Origin: Thiohalocapsa sp.
GTDB taxonomy: Bacteria > Pseudomonadota > Gammaproteobacteria > Chromatiales > Chromatiaceae
Direction of reading: 5' to 3'
Length of the DNA stretch: 64,000 bases
Assembly (NCBI GenBank): GCA_028277725.1
Contig: JANQFX010000047.1
Coordinates: 1-64,000 of the forward strand
This document shows, one piece after another, positions 45,794 to 55,783 of the stretch (position 1 is the stretch's first letter; each line of letters opens with the position of its first letter). The position numbers and the translations under genes are program-made. The notes under the pieces are model-generated. The model did not search any database and was not told the DNA's origin. It worked only from the letters and a program-made list of their open reading frames with translations.

Positions 45794-46390
45794 TCAAAGA
45801 CCATGTCGGCCGGCGAAGGCGTGCGCCAGGGTGCCGCCGTCGACGAACTCGAGTTCTCCGCCCAGCGGCACGCCATGGGCGATACGCGTCAAGCTGACGC
45901 GACTGCCCGCGGCGAGATCGCTGATGTAGTGGGCCGTGGCCGTGCCCTCCACCGTCGGGCTGATGGCGAGGATAGCCTCGCGCACCTCGCCCCCGTGGAG
46001 CCGCTCGCGCAGCGTCTCCAGGCCGAGTTCCTCCGGCCCTACGCCGTCCAGCGGCGACAAGCGGCCGCCGAGCACGAAATAGCGCCCGCGGTAGTCCGTT
46101 GCCTGCTCGATGGCGGTGATGTCGGACGGCTGCTCGACGACACAGAGCAGCGACGCATCCCGGGAGGCGCTGGCGCAGATGGAGCAGATCTCGCGCTCGG
46201 TAAGGGTTCGGCAAACACGGCAGTGGCCGATGCGCTCCATCGCATCGAGCATCACCTGCCCCAGGTAGCGGCCCGCGTCGCGATCGTGCTCCAGCAGGTG
46301 GAACACCATGCGCTGCGCGGACTTGGGACCGACGCCCGGCAGACAGCGCAGCGCCTCCACCAGGCGCTGCAGCAGGTCCGACTCCGACAT
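45794..46390 (-). CDS. recR: Recombination protein RecR
   Basis: This 198-residue RecR works with RecF/RecO to load RecA at gaps. Visible are the helix-hairpin-helix ([20 protein letters not shown]), zinc site ([16 protein letters not shown]) and Toprim domain ([40 protein letters not shown]). It is third in the ffs-dnaX-ybaB-recR series. Confidence 0.97.
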   Translation of the reverse strand: MSESDLLQRLVEALRCLPGVGPKSAQRMVFHLLEHDRDAGRYLGQVMLDAMERIGHCRVCRTLTEREICSICASASRDASLLCVVEQPSDITAIEQATDYRGRYFVLGGRLSPLDGVGPEELGLETLRERLHGGEVREAILAISPTVEGTATAHYISDLAAGSRVSLTRIAHGVPLGGELEFVDGGTLAHAFAGRHGL

Positions 46391-46456
46391 GCTTCAGGCT
46401 CCAGACGCTAGACCCAGGTATCGCGGTTCGGGGTTCGGTCGGCGACGTAACCCGAC

Positions 46457-46777
46457 TCAGAACGGGAGCTTCATCCCCGGCGGCAGCGGCAGGCCGCTGG
46501 TGATGTCCGCCATTTGCTCCTTGGTGCGCTCACCGACCCGGCGAACCGCGTCGTTCCCTGCCGCGGCGATCAGGTCCTCGAGCATCTCTTTGTCGTCGCC
46601 CATCAGTGAGGGGTCGATGCTCACGCGCTTGATCTCATGTCGGCAAGTCATGGTGACCTGGACCATGCCGCCGCCGGCCTCGCCGGTGACCTCCTCCTTG
46701 GCGAGTTGCTCCTGTGCGGCCTTCAAATCCTCTTGCATCTTCTGGGCCTGCTTCAGCATGCCGCCCAAACCTTTCAT
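46457..46777 (-). CDS. ybaB: YbaB/EbfC nucleoid-associated protein
   Basis: This 106-residue protein begins [20 protein letters not shown] and contains [20 protein letters not shown] and VSIDPSLM. It binds DNA as a dimer. It sits between dnaX and recR, the standard position. Confidence 0.97.
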   Translation of the reverse strand: MKGLGGMLKQAQKMQEDLKAAQEQLAKEEVTGEAGGGMVQVTMTCRHEIKRVSIDPSLMGDDKEMLEDLIAAAGNDAVRRVGERTKEQMADITSGLPLPPGMKLPF

Positions 46778-46960
46778 ATCGATACCTCTCGGGTTGTGTC
46801 GGACGGCCGGGGTGAGGCCGCGCTGCGGCCGTCAGGCGTCAGGTCGCCCGGCTGAGTCCGTTCTGGAATGCTGCCGAGTCTACCGCCGCCCGAGACGTCC
46901 GTCTTGGGGGTACGCGTCTGCGGGGACACGCGGCAGCGGGGGTGATCTTCGCACGGGGTG

Positions 46961-48703
46961 TCAGTCCGTGGGTCGTATGGTTCCGGGCACCCAGTCCGCG
47001 TCGAAGCGGCGCTTCAGGTCACCGGCCACAGGGTCCGAATCCATGGTCGCTTCCGCAGCGGCGACGCGCTCCGCCGCGTTACGGGCATCACGGACTGCGG
47101 GCGTCTCGGTCACGGCGGGCGGCGCTGCGCCCGCCTCGGTTCGATCGGCACCCGCGCCCGACGCCACGAACGACAGGGTCACCGAACGATCCAGCGCCGA
47201 CGACAGGGCCGAGGCGAGGCGCTGCTCCGCGCCGGCAGAACGCATGGCGAGCGGCCCCGCAAGGCTCAGCGCCAGGGTCCTGCCGTCCCAGGAGACCAGA
47301 CCGCTGTGCGCGGCGAGCTCGCGGGCGACGCCCTGCAGCGGCAGCGCGGCCACGAGCCTGTACCAGTCCTCGGCGGTCTCGAGTGCACCGTCGAAACGCC
47401 GGGTCCCGGCATGGGTGGGCTCGGGCGATGCCGCCGGGGCGTGCGCGGGCCCATCGGTTTGGCTTGGGGTCGCAGTCCGAGGCGGCTCGGCGCGAGCATC
47501 GGGCCCTGTTGCGGCGGGCGCCGGACGGCCGTCTCCGGCGTCTGCGGCGCGCTCGGTGCCCTGGGCGGACGCCGGCTTGGACCGGGTTGGACCGGCACCG
47601 CCGCCCGCATCCGAACCGCCCGCGGGGCGGAAGGCGAGCGCCCTTAGGAGCACCATCTCGAAACCGGTCCGCGGGTCGGGCGCCAGGGGCAGATCGCGCT
47701 GGCCGGTGAGCAGGACTTGATAGAACAGCTGCACGTCCTCCGGCGGCAGTTCTCCCGCGAGCCGCCGCATCGGTTCTGCATCCGGATCATTGTCCGCAAC
47801 GGTCTCCGGCACCTGCTGCGCTAGCGCCAGCCGGTGCAGTAGCGCGATCAGGTCCGTCAGCACCGCAGCGAAGTCGGGGGTCAACTCCGCCAGCCGATCC
47901 ACCTCCGCCAGCAACCGCTTGCCGTCCCCGGCACCGAGGGCGGAAATCAGTTCGGGCACGAGATCGCCCGTGTGGGTGCCGAGCATGCGTCGCACGTCGT
48001 CGACGCGGAGTTGGCCGCCGCCGAATGCAATGGCCTGGTCCAGCAGACTCAGGCCGTCACGCATGCTGCCATCCGCCGCGCGCGCCAACAGCGCCAGGGC
48101 TTGGGCCTCGAAGGCGATCTCTTCGGCCTCGAGCACCTGCCGGAAGCGGCCGCTGATCTGCTCGGGCAGCAGGCGCTTGAGGTGGAATTGCAGGCAGCGC
48201 GAGAGCACCGTCGCGGGCAGCTTCTGCGGATCGGTGGTCGCGAGAACGAACTTGACGTGTTCGGGCGGCTCTTCGAGTGTCTTCAGCAGCGCATTGAAGC
48301 TGCTCGCCGAAAACATGTGCACCTCGTCGATCAGGTACACCTTGAAGCGACCCCGCACCGGCGCGAAGGGGACGTTGTCCAGCAGCTCCCGGGTCTGCTC
48401 GACCTTGGTGCGTGACGCGGCGTCGACCTCGATCAGATCGACGAAACGGCCTTCGTCGATCTCCTTGCAGGCGGCGCAGACGCCGCAGGGTGTCGGACCG
48501 ACGCCCTGCTCGCAATTGAGTGTCTTGGCCAGGATGCGGGCGAGCGTCGTCTTGCCGACGCCGCGGGTACCGGTGAAGAGGTAGGCGTGGTGCAACTGGC
48601 CGCGCTCGAGCCCGTTGGACAGGGCCTGCACCACATGCCCCTGCCCCACCAGGTCCGCAAAGGTGCGCGGACGCCACTTGCGCGCGAGTACCTGATAGGC
48701 CAT
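46961..48703 (-). CDS. dnaX: DNA polymerase III subunits gamma/tau
   Basis: This 580-residue clamp loader motor begins YQVLARKWRPRTFADLVGQ. It has Walker A GTRGVGKTTLARILAK, four zinc cysteines (NCEQGVGPTPCGVCAAC), and DEVHMFSASSFNALLKTLEE. After about residue 370 a Pro/Ala-rich linker leads to the tau C-terminal polymerase/helicase-binding domain (near 440-560). No A-rich frameshift site for a short gamma form was noticed. Confidence 0.96.
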   Translation of the reverse strand: MAYQVLARKWRPRTFADLVGQGHVVQALSNGLERGQLHHAYLFTGTRGVGKTTLARILAKTLNCEQGVGPTPCGVCAACKEIDEGRFVDLIEVDAASRTKVEQTRELLDNVPFAPVRGRFKVYLIDEVHMFSASSFNALLKTLEEPPEHVKFVLATTDPQKLPATVLSRCLQFHLKRLLPEQISGRFRQVLEAEEIAFEAQALALLARAADGSMRDGLSLLDQAIAFGGGQLRVDDVRRMLGTHTGDLVPELISALGAGDGKRLLAEVDRLAELTPDFAAVLTDLIALLHRLALAQQVPETVADNDPDAEPMRRLAGELPPEDVQLFYQVLLTGQRDLPLAPDPRTGFEMVLLRALAFRPAGGSDAGGGAGPTRSKPASAQGTERAADAGDGRPAPAATGPDARAEPPRTATPSQTDGPAHAPAASPEPTHAGTRRFDGALETAEDWYRLVAALPLQGVARELAAHSGLVSWDGRTLALSLAGPLAMRSAGAEQRLASALSSALDRSVTLSFVASGAGADRTEAGAAPPAVTETPAVRDARNAAERVAAAEATMDSDPVAGDLKRRFDADWVPGTIRPTD

Positions 48704-48844
48704 TAGAACAGGGGTCGATCGGACTGGGTCGGCGACATGATGCGGAGTTTACCGCAGCAGCGGTGGGCTCACAGCCCGGCAAGCCCGGAATGACGGATGA
48801 CCAATTGGATGGCCGATCATCGACATCGAGCTCCGATCAGGATG

Positions 48845-48950
48845 TCCGAACATTCTCGGCGGCCACCGCCGCCGAGAATGCACGGAGCCGAAGAACCACG
48901 TTTCTTCGGCTCCGTGCCGGTGTCGGCCATGGATGGCCGATCACCGGCTT
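48845..48950 (-). repeat. Multi-hairpin repeat element, copy 2 (inverted)
   Basis: Read on the minus strand, hairpin A (48948-48916) has outer stem GCCGGTG/CACCGGC with the same apex GGCCATCCATGGCC as copy 1. Hairpin B (48916-48881) has a 15-bp perfect stem around the same ACGTGG loop. Hairpin C (48880-48851) has a 13-bp perfect stem GTG-capped. D is degraded (GGACATCCTGATCGG). It lies between the SRP RNA 3' end and dnaX. Confidence 0.85.
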
Positions 48951-48968
48951 CAAACCAAAGCTGGCGGC

Positions 48969-49077
48969 GAACCCCGCAAGCCACACCCCGGCACACACTT
49001 CCACCGCTGCGGCTGCTCCCTTCCGGGCCTGACCGGGTTCACGGCTTCGCGTTGCGGGGGGACCCACGGGGCCCACC
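48969..49077 (-). ncRNA. ffs: Signal recognition particle 4.5S RNA
   Basis: The minus strand carries the conserved SRP RNA apex GGTCAGGCCCGGAAGGAGCA then GCCGCAGC, flanked by CCCCCCGCAACGCG on the 5' side and GTGTGTGCCGGGGTG on the 3' side, which pair as in E. coli 4.5S RNA. Length of about 109 nt is normal. Position just upstream of dnaX is the usual gammaproteobacterial location. End points are approximate. Confidence 0.93.
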
Positions 49078-49161
49078 ATTGACTGGCACGCATGCGTCGG
49101 CACGCGCAATCCGCCACGATAGCAAAGCAACCCTTGCCAGACAAGGGCCACTCGGAAGGTG

Positions 49162-49200
49162 GCGATTGCGACCACGACCACGGCAACGAGTCGAGCGCGA
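49162..49200. repeat. Degenerate CGATTGCGACCACGACCACGG repeat
   Basis: GGCGATTGCGACCACGACCA then CGGCAACGAGTCGAGCGCG lies between the SRP RNA promoter region and the 3' end of the nitrilase gene. It is a diverged member of the CGATTACGACAACG family. Confidence 0.45.
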
Positions 49201-49241
49201 TTATCGCGCTTCGGCGCCGTTGTACCGGCCGCCCTCCCCGA

Positions 49242-50840
<1,599 letters not shown>

Positions 50841-51372
50841 TGAGCGGGCTCCAAGGCGTGATGACAGCGCAAGAACACGATGACCCCGATTGTGCCACCG
50901 CCGCCGGTGGCGCGGTGAACAGAGACTCTTCAGGCCGACGCCGACGCCAGCTCACTCGCCACCTCGATCCCTCACCTCCGAATCCTGCGATCACCGCGGG
51001 GTCAACGACGCCGACGACCTGTGCGGCCTTTCCATCATCGAGACTGACCCCGCCGGTTGGCTGCGCCTGCACGCGCTGGTGCGCGAGCACCTGCTGGACG
51101 CCTTCCTGTTCGACTGATTCGACGCCCGCTGCGAGCGGGACGGCCCAACGGCCATCGAGCCGGACATGAGATCGCACTGCGCGAAGCAATAGGCAGCCCC
51201 GGACCGACCGACCGATCGGTCGCTGGCGCGATCCCATCGCCGCCGGACCTCCGACGAGACTCCCACACAACTGCCGCAAAACCTGATGCGGAGCATGGCT
51301 TACACCGGGTTCAAAGGTGACAATATCGCCGAATACTAATGTTCACCCACGCTGTCTCAGAGGTGTAACCCC
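50841..51372. other. Intergenic with a short remnant
   Basis: This is a 532-bp gap between divergent genes. A plus-strand frame ending at 51117 reads LCGLSIIETDPAGWLRLHAL and VREHLLDAFLFD, faintly like the ATPase-helical region of MalT/LuxR regulators, but it is too short to assign. No other gene-like content was seen. Promoters for both flanking genes should lie here. Confidence 0.35.
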
Positions 51373-51972
51373 ATGAGCGTTCGAGCCGTAAGAGAATCCA
51401 TCCAGGGCCAGCCGTTCAACGACGTGCTGAACGAGCTGCACGCGCACACGTTCTCGGGCTCTCCAGGGGAGTCCGACCCCTTCACGCTCGGCGAGCTCGA
51501 GCGCGAGACCATCGCCTACGCGCTGGCGCTGTACTACCAGTGCGAGCACTGCCTGGTGTACCACGGCAAGGTCGTCGAGCGGCTCCGCACCAAGGCGAAG
51601 CTTGCGGATTGGGACTGGCGACAGGAGCTGGTCAAGGCCGTGCTCTTCCTGCGCACCAGTCAGGCGAATGTGTCGAAGGTGGAATGGGAGGGTTGGACGG
51701 CGTCCTGGCGTGGCTTCGCGAGCCGTATCCACCACCGGCATCCGGGCCTGGCCTGCGCCATCGCCTACGCCATCGGCATTGCCCGCGCGGATGAGCCGCT
51801 GATGGACATGGCGTTCGAGTCGTTGAAGGACCGCTATCCGGACCCGACGACCCTGCTAGGCGTCATCCGCGACATCGACCGGGTCGTGGTGTTCATGAAG
51901 GCCGCGACCTCGAAGAACCGCACCGATCCCGTCCTGCGTCGGCAGCTCAATTCCTGCGGCGTGCGGGTCTGA
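51373..51972 (+). CDS. AhpD/carboxymuconolactone decarboxylase-like protein
   Basis: This 199-residue all-helical protein has the AhpD-type redox motif CEHCLVYHGKVVERL (CxxC followed by His), within YALALYYQCEHC. The remaining helices are LVKAVLFLRTSQANV and GLACAIAYAIGIARAD. AhpD-like proteins act in peroxide defence; this one is a divergent member and its substrate is unknown. ATG 51373 follows AGGTG. Confidence 0.72.
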   Translation: MSVRAVRESIQGQPFNDVLNELHAHTFSGSPGESDPFTLGELERETIAYALALYYQCEHCLVYHGKVVERLRTKAKLADWDWRQELVKAVLFLRTSQANVSKVEWEGWTASWRGFASRIHHRHPGLACAIAYAIGIARADEPLMDMAFESLKDRYPDPTTLLGVIRDIDRVVVFMKAATSKNRTDPVLRRQLNSCGVRV

Positions 51973-51980
51973 ACGGCCGT

Positions 51981-52005
51981 TCGCCGCCGGACCAACCGGC
52001 GGCGA
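51981..52005. terminator. Hairpin after AhpD-like gene
   Basis: TCGCCGCCGG and CCGGCGGCGA form a perfect 10-bp stem around loop ACCAA, nine bases after the stop. A short TTGACGCTT follows rather than a T tract. Confidence 0.55.
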
Positions 52006-52030
52006 TTGACGCTTGGGCGCCCAGATGCTA

Positions 52031-52045
52031 CACGTGAATCACGTG
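52031..52045. promoter_or_regulatory. Candidate VapB operator
   Basis: CACGTGAATCACGTG consists of two palindromic CACGTG hexamers three bases apart, 20 bp upstream of the antitoxin start. A TTGACG at 52006-52011 could be the -35 box. Paired palindromes upstream of a ribbon-helix-helix antitoxin fit autorepression. Confidence 0.5.
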
Positions 52046-52065
52046 CAAGCAAACGGTAACTCGAC

Positions 52066-52296
52066 GTGCGCCAGAACATCACCCTCGCGCTGGATCAGGC
52101 CTTGATCGGCAAGCTCAAGACCCTGGCGGCGGACCGTCAAACTTCGGTCAGCGGTCTACTGCGCGCTGAGTTGGAGCGGCTCGTTGCGCGCAACGAGCGC
52201 TTCGAGCAGGCCCGCCGCGACGCATTGGAAGACCTGGATTCGGGCCTGGACCTGGGCGGGCGGCCGGCGAGCCGCGACGCGCTGCATGAGCGCTAA
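52066..52296 (+). CDS. vapB: VapB-like ribbon-helix-helix antitoxin
   Basis: This 76-residue protein has an N-terminal strand RQNITLALDQALIGKLKTLA and helices (RQTSVSGLLRAELERLVARN) of the ribbon-helix-helix fold, followed by a toxin-binding tail. GTG 52066 is the start. It overlaps the toxin gene by 11 bp, indicating coupling. Confidence 0.85.
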   Translation: MRQNITLALDQALIGKLKTLAADRQTSVSGLLRAELERLVARNERFEQARRDALEDLDSGLDLGGRPASRDALHER

Positions 52297-52759
52297 GCCC
52301 TTTCTCGACACCAATGTCCTGCTGTACGCCTACGACCGACAGGCGGAACCGCGCCGATCAACCGCAGCGGCGCTGCTGCGCGCGCTCTGGCAGGGCGGCG
52401 GCGGTATCCTAAGCACCCAGGTGTTGCAGGAGTTCTACGTCAACGTCACGCGCAAGATTCCGTCTCCGCTTCCGCCCGCCAGCGCACGCGCGATTGTCGA
52501 CCACTACTGCACATGGCAAGTGGAGCGCAACGACTGCGACACCGTGCTGCGCGCGGCCGAGATTCAACAACGGCATCAGCTGTCGTTCTGGGACGCACTG
52601 ATCGTCGCCGCGGCCGCCCAAGGGGCTGCCGAGACCTTGCTGTCGGAGGACCTGAATTCCGGCCAAGTCATCGCCGGCGTGCGCATCGTCAACCCCTTCC
52701 GCACGAATGATCCTGATGTCTGCGCCCTGCTCGGCCATGCGACCGGGGAGTCCGGCTAG
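52286..52759 (+). CDS. vapC: VapC-like PIN toxin
   Basis: This 157-residue PIN-domain ribonuclease has its acidic residues in FLDTNVLLYAYD (Asp), VLQEFYVN (Glu), SFWDALIVAAA (Asp) and LLSEDLNSGQ (Asp). Its likely target is tRNA or rRNA, as for other VapC toxins. It is translationally coupled to vapB. Confidence 0.92.
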   Translation: MSAKPFLDTNVLLYAYDRQAEPRRSTAAALLRALWQGGGGILSTQVLQEFYVNVTRKIPSPLPPASARAIVDHYCTWQVERNDCDTVLRAAEIQQRHQLSFWDALIVAAAAQGAAETLLSEDLNSGQVIAGVRIVNPFRTNDPDVCALLGHATGESG

Positions 52760-52916
52760 GAAAATCCGATGATTGGCCACCCACAACAACCAAAACGATC
52801 GCCAGGCTGACTCGGCAACGCGCATCCGCCCTAGGACCCGAGCAGTTGGTGCAGGCCATCGCCTCGACGCCGATACGAACATCTTTGCAACCTTAGTCGA
52901 CCCCACAGGCACACCC

Positions 52917-54350
52917 ATGACCGACTCCCCTCCCGTCAAAGAGCTCAACGCCCAAGTCGCCGTACTCGGCGGCGGACCCGGCGGCTACACGGCGGCCTTC
53001 CGAGCCGCGGACCTCGGGCTTCGGGTGGTTCTCGTGGAGCGCTACGACACCCTCGGCGGCGTCTGTCTCAACGTCGGCTGCATCCCCTCCAAGGCGCTGC
53101 TGCACGCGGCGGCGATCATTGAGGAGGCCAAGACCATGGGCGCCATGGGCGTCACCTTCGCGCCGCCGGAGATCGACCTCGACAGGATGCGCGCCGGCAA
53201 GGACAAGGTGGTCAAGAAGCTCACCACGGGCCTCGCCGGCATGGCCAAGCAGCGCGGCGTAGAGGTGATCCATGGCACCGGCCGCTTCGAGGCACCCAAC
53301 CGCCTCGGCGTCGATACCCGTGCGGGCAAGGTCACGGTCGGCTTCGACAACTGCATCATCGCCGCCGGCTCCAGCCCCATCCGTATCCCTGGCTTCCCGC
53401 ACGACGACCCGCGGGTGATGGACTCCACCGATGCGTTGCAGATCGAGGGCATCCCGGAGCGCATGCTGGTCGTCGGCGGCGGCATCATCGGCCTCGAGAT
53501 GGCGAGCGTCTACGCGGCCCTGGGCACCAAGATCGATGTGGTCGAATTCAAGAACCAGCTGATGCCGGGCGCCGATCTGGACCTGGTGCGCGCCCTGCAG
53601 AAGGTCATCAAGAAGCGCTACAGCAAGATCATGCTGGAAACCAAGGTCTCGCGCATGGAGGCCACCAGCAACGGCATCAAAGTGGAGTTCGAGGGCAAAT
53701 CCCCCGGCGAGGACACCTACGACAAGGTGCTGGTCGCCGTCGGCCGCCGCCCGAACGGCAAACTGATCAACGCCGAGGCCGCCGGTGTGCAGGTGGACCA
53801 GCACGGATTCATCAAGACCGACCAGCACATGCGCACCAATGTGCCCAACATCTTCGCCATCGGCGACGTCGTCGGCGGCCCGATGCTCGCGCACAAGGCC
53901 ACGCACGAGGGCAAGGTGGCGGCCGAGGTCATCGCCGGTGAGCCGGCGCTGTTCGATCCGCTGACCATTCCGTCCGTGGCCTACACCGACCCGGAAGTCG
54001 CCTGGATGGGCCTCACCGAGCACGAGGCCGCGGAGCAAGGCATCGAGGTCGAGAAGGGTGTCTTCCCCTGGGCTGCCAGCGGCCGTGCGCTTGGCATCCA
54101 CCGCGACGAGGGGCTCACCAAGTTACTGTTCGATCCCGATACCAAGCGCATCCTCGGCGCCGGCATCGTCGGCCCCAACGCCGGCGAACTCATCGGCGAG
54201 GCGGTGCTGGCCCTGGAAATGGGCGCCGACATGGAAGACATCGGTATGACCATCCACCCGCACCCGACCCTGAACGAGACCATCGGCCTGGCCGCGGAGA
54301 TGGCGCACGGGTCCATCACTGATTTGCTGCCGCCGAAGAAGAGGGGCTAG
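52917..54350 (+). CDS. lpdA: Dihydrolipoyl dehydrogenase
   Basis: This 477-residue E3 component re-oxidises lipoamide for 2-oxoacid dehydrogenases. It has FAD motif LGGGPGGYTAAFRAADLG, redox site GGVCLNVGCIPSKALLHAAA, NAD motif GGGIIGLEMASVYAALG, and C-terminal HPHPTLNETIGLAAE (catalytic His-Glu). E1 and E2 genes are not next to it: upstream is a VapBC pair and downstream a decayed sbcD, so the operon may have been rearranged. Confidence 0.97.
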   Translation: MTDSPPVKELNAQVAVLGGGPGGYTAAFRAADLGLRVVLVERYDTLGGVCLNVGCIPSKALLHAAAIIEEAKTMGAMGVTFAPPEIDLDRMRAGKDKVVKKLTTGLAGMAKQRGVEVIHGTGRFEAPNRLGVDTRAGKVTVGFDNCIIAAGSSPIRIPGFPHDDPRVMDSTDALQIEGIPERMLVVGGGIIGLEMASVYAALGTKIDVVEFKNQLMPGADLDLVRALQKVIKKRYSKIMLETKVSRMEATSNGIKVEFEGKSPGEDTYDKVLVAVGRRPNGKLINAEAAGVQVDQHGFIKTDQHMRTNVPNIFAIGDVVGGPMLAHKATHEGKVAAEVIAGEPALFDPLTIPSVAYTDPEVAWMGLTEHEAAEQGIEVEKGVFPWAASGRALGIHRDEGLTKLLFDPDTKRILGAGIVGPNAGELIGEAVLALEMGADMEDIGMTIHPHPTLNETIGLAAEMAHGSITDLLPPKKRG

Positions 54351-54974
54351 GAGCAAAGCGAAACAGGCGCGGATCGATGCCATCGGCAACATCGCGCGGG
54401 TCGCGGCCGATGGTGGCACGGACTGCATCCTGGTGGCGGGCGATCTGTTCGACTCGGCCAGCGTCGACAAGGCGACCGTGGCGGCCACCTGCAGCGCCAT
54501 CGGGCAGATCGATCTCCCGGTCCTGGTAATCCCCGGCAATCATGATCATGGCGGCCCCGGCAGCGTCTGGGAACAGGCGTTCTTTGTGCGGGAACAGGCA
54601 GCTTTGGCGCCCAACCTGCCCTATTGCGTGAAGCCGCGCCGTTCAAGATGGACGCCGCGGTGATCCTTCCTTGCCCACTGCTGCGGCGCGCCGTCATCAC
54701 CGACCCGACGGATTGGCTGCGCGCCGACGCCGTCTACGCGACCCTGCCCGCCGACAAGCCACGCATCGTCCTGACCCACGGCAGCATCCAGGAGCTCGAT
54801 CGAGCCGAAGCACTCCGTCGCACCGAGCGGGACCAGAGCACCAGGCTCGAGCGTGTGCGAGAGGAGCTGCGCAAGCTGGAAGACCTGGGCGCCCCCCGCG
54901 GCCTGCAGATCATCGTGCTCTCCTGCAACCCCTCCGACTATGCGGCTTTGGGCGCCCGCCAGGTGAACTTGTAA
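54351..54974 (+). pseudogene. SbcD-like phosphoesterase fused to ATPase tail, decayed
   Basis: Directly after lpdA the frame reads ARIDAIGNIARVAADGGTDC, ILVAGDLFDSA and LVIPGNHDHGGPGSVWEQ, a calcineurin-like DNA exonuclease (SbcD-like) lacking its start and first metal motif. Near 54640 it shifts frame (FKMDAAVILPCPLLRRAVIT, RIVLTHGSIQ). It then joins RERDQ-like coiled coil ending GLQIIVLSCNPSDYAALGAR, which resembles the C terminus of the partner AAA/SMC-like ATPase. Large internal deletion and one frameshift make it non-functional. Confidence 0.7.
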
Positions 54975-55066
54975 CCGAGTAGATGATATCCGCCGCCGTG
55001 CACTAGACTCTTCCGTACTGTCCGAGTGCTACCCCTGCGCTGACGCGCGGCGCCTGGAGTCATCGC

Positions 55067-55639
55067 ATGTCCGCTACCGCCGAAGACCTCTATCACCGCT
55101 ACCGCTTCAGCGTGGACGAGTACCTACGCATGGGCGAGACCGGCATCCTCACCGAGAACGACCGGGTGGAACTTATTGATGGGGAGGTTTTCGATATGCC
55201 GCCGATCGGGATCCCGCACGCCGGGGCGGTCAAGCGCATCGCGAACCTGTTCGCACGTCAACTCGGCGAGCGAGTCGTGTTGTCCGTCCAGGACCCGATC
55301 CGTATCGGCGACTTCTCGCTGCCCCAGCCGGATATCGCCCTGCTACGCCCGCGTGATGACTTCTACGCCAGCGCCCACCCCGTGTCCGAAGACATCCTGC
55401 TGTTGGTGGAAGTCGCCGAGTCCTCGGTGCGCTACGATCGCGACAAGAAGCTGCCGCTCTATGCCGCGGCGGGTATCACGGAGTCCTGGCTCGTGGACAT
55501 CCCCGAGCGGAAGCTGGTCATGTTCCGCGAGCCCTCCGCCGACGGCTACCGCCAGGCCCACGAACCTGAACACCTGGGCAGCGTGACGCCCGCCTCCCTG
55601 CCGGACTGCGCCATCGACTTGAGCGGCCTGTTCGGTTAG
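55067..55639 (+). CDS. Uma2-family putative endonuclease
   Basis: This 190-residue protein of the DUF820/Uma2 group has a PD-(D/E)xK-like nuclease fold. Conserved blocks are NDRVELIDGEVFDMPPIG, LPQPDIALLRPR and LLLVEVAESSVRYDRDKKLP. Such genes are abundant in cyanobacteria and purple bacteria and are often mobile; the biological role is unclear. ATG 55067 has GGAG 8 bases upstream. Confidence 0.9.
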   Translation: MSATAEDLYHRYRFSVDEYLRMGETGILTENDRVELIDGEVFDMPPIGIPHAGAVKRIANLFARQLGERVVLSVQDPIRIGDFSLPQPDIALLRPRDDFYASAHPVSEDILLLVEVAESSVRYDRDKKLPLYAAAGITESWLVDIPERKLVMFREPSADGYRQAHEPEHLGSVTPASLPDCAIDLSGLFG

Positions 55640-55725
55640 TCCCCGGAAGCGCCCTCCGGCGGCTCGTCGTCCTGTTGCTTTTCGTGGCCGTGATCGAAGG
55701 CGGGTCGAGGCTTCTGCGGCGGTCG

Positions 55726-55765
55726 CGATTGCGATCACGATTACGAAAACGACAATCAGTCGACC
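55726..55765. repeat. CGATTGCGATCACGATTACG intergenic repeat
   Basis: CGATTGCGATCACGATTACG then AAAACGACAATCAGTCG lies between the convergent Uma2 and telA genes. It links the block at 92-115 (GACGATTACGACAACG) with those at 28296 and 49162. Confidence 0.55.
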
Positions 55766-55783
55766 GGCACACCCACGACCCAC

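Noticed and set aside
50890..51117. Short frame resembling a MalT/LuxR regulator segment
   Set aside because: About 35 residues of weak resemblance are too few to call a gene or pseudogene.
52893..54101. A 402-codon minus-strand frame opposite lpdA
   Set aside because: It is an antisense shadow of lpdA.
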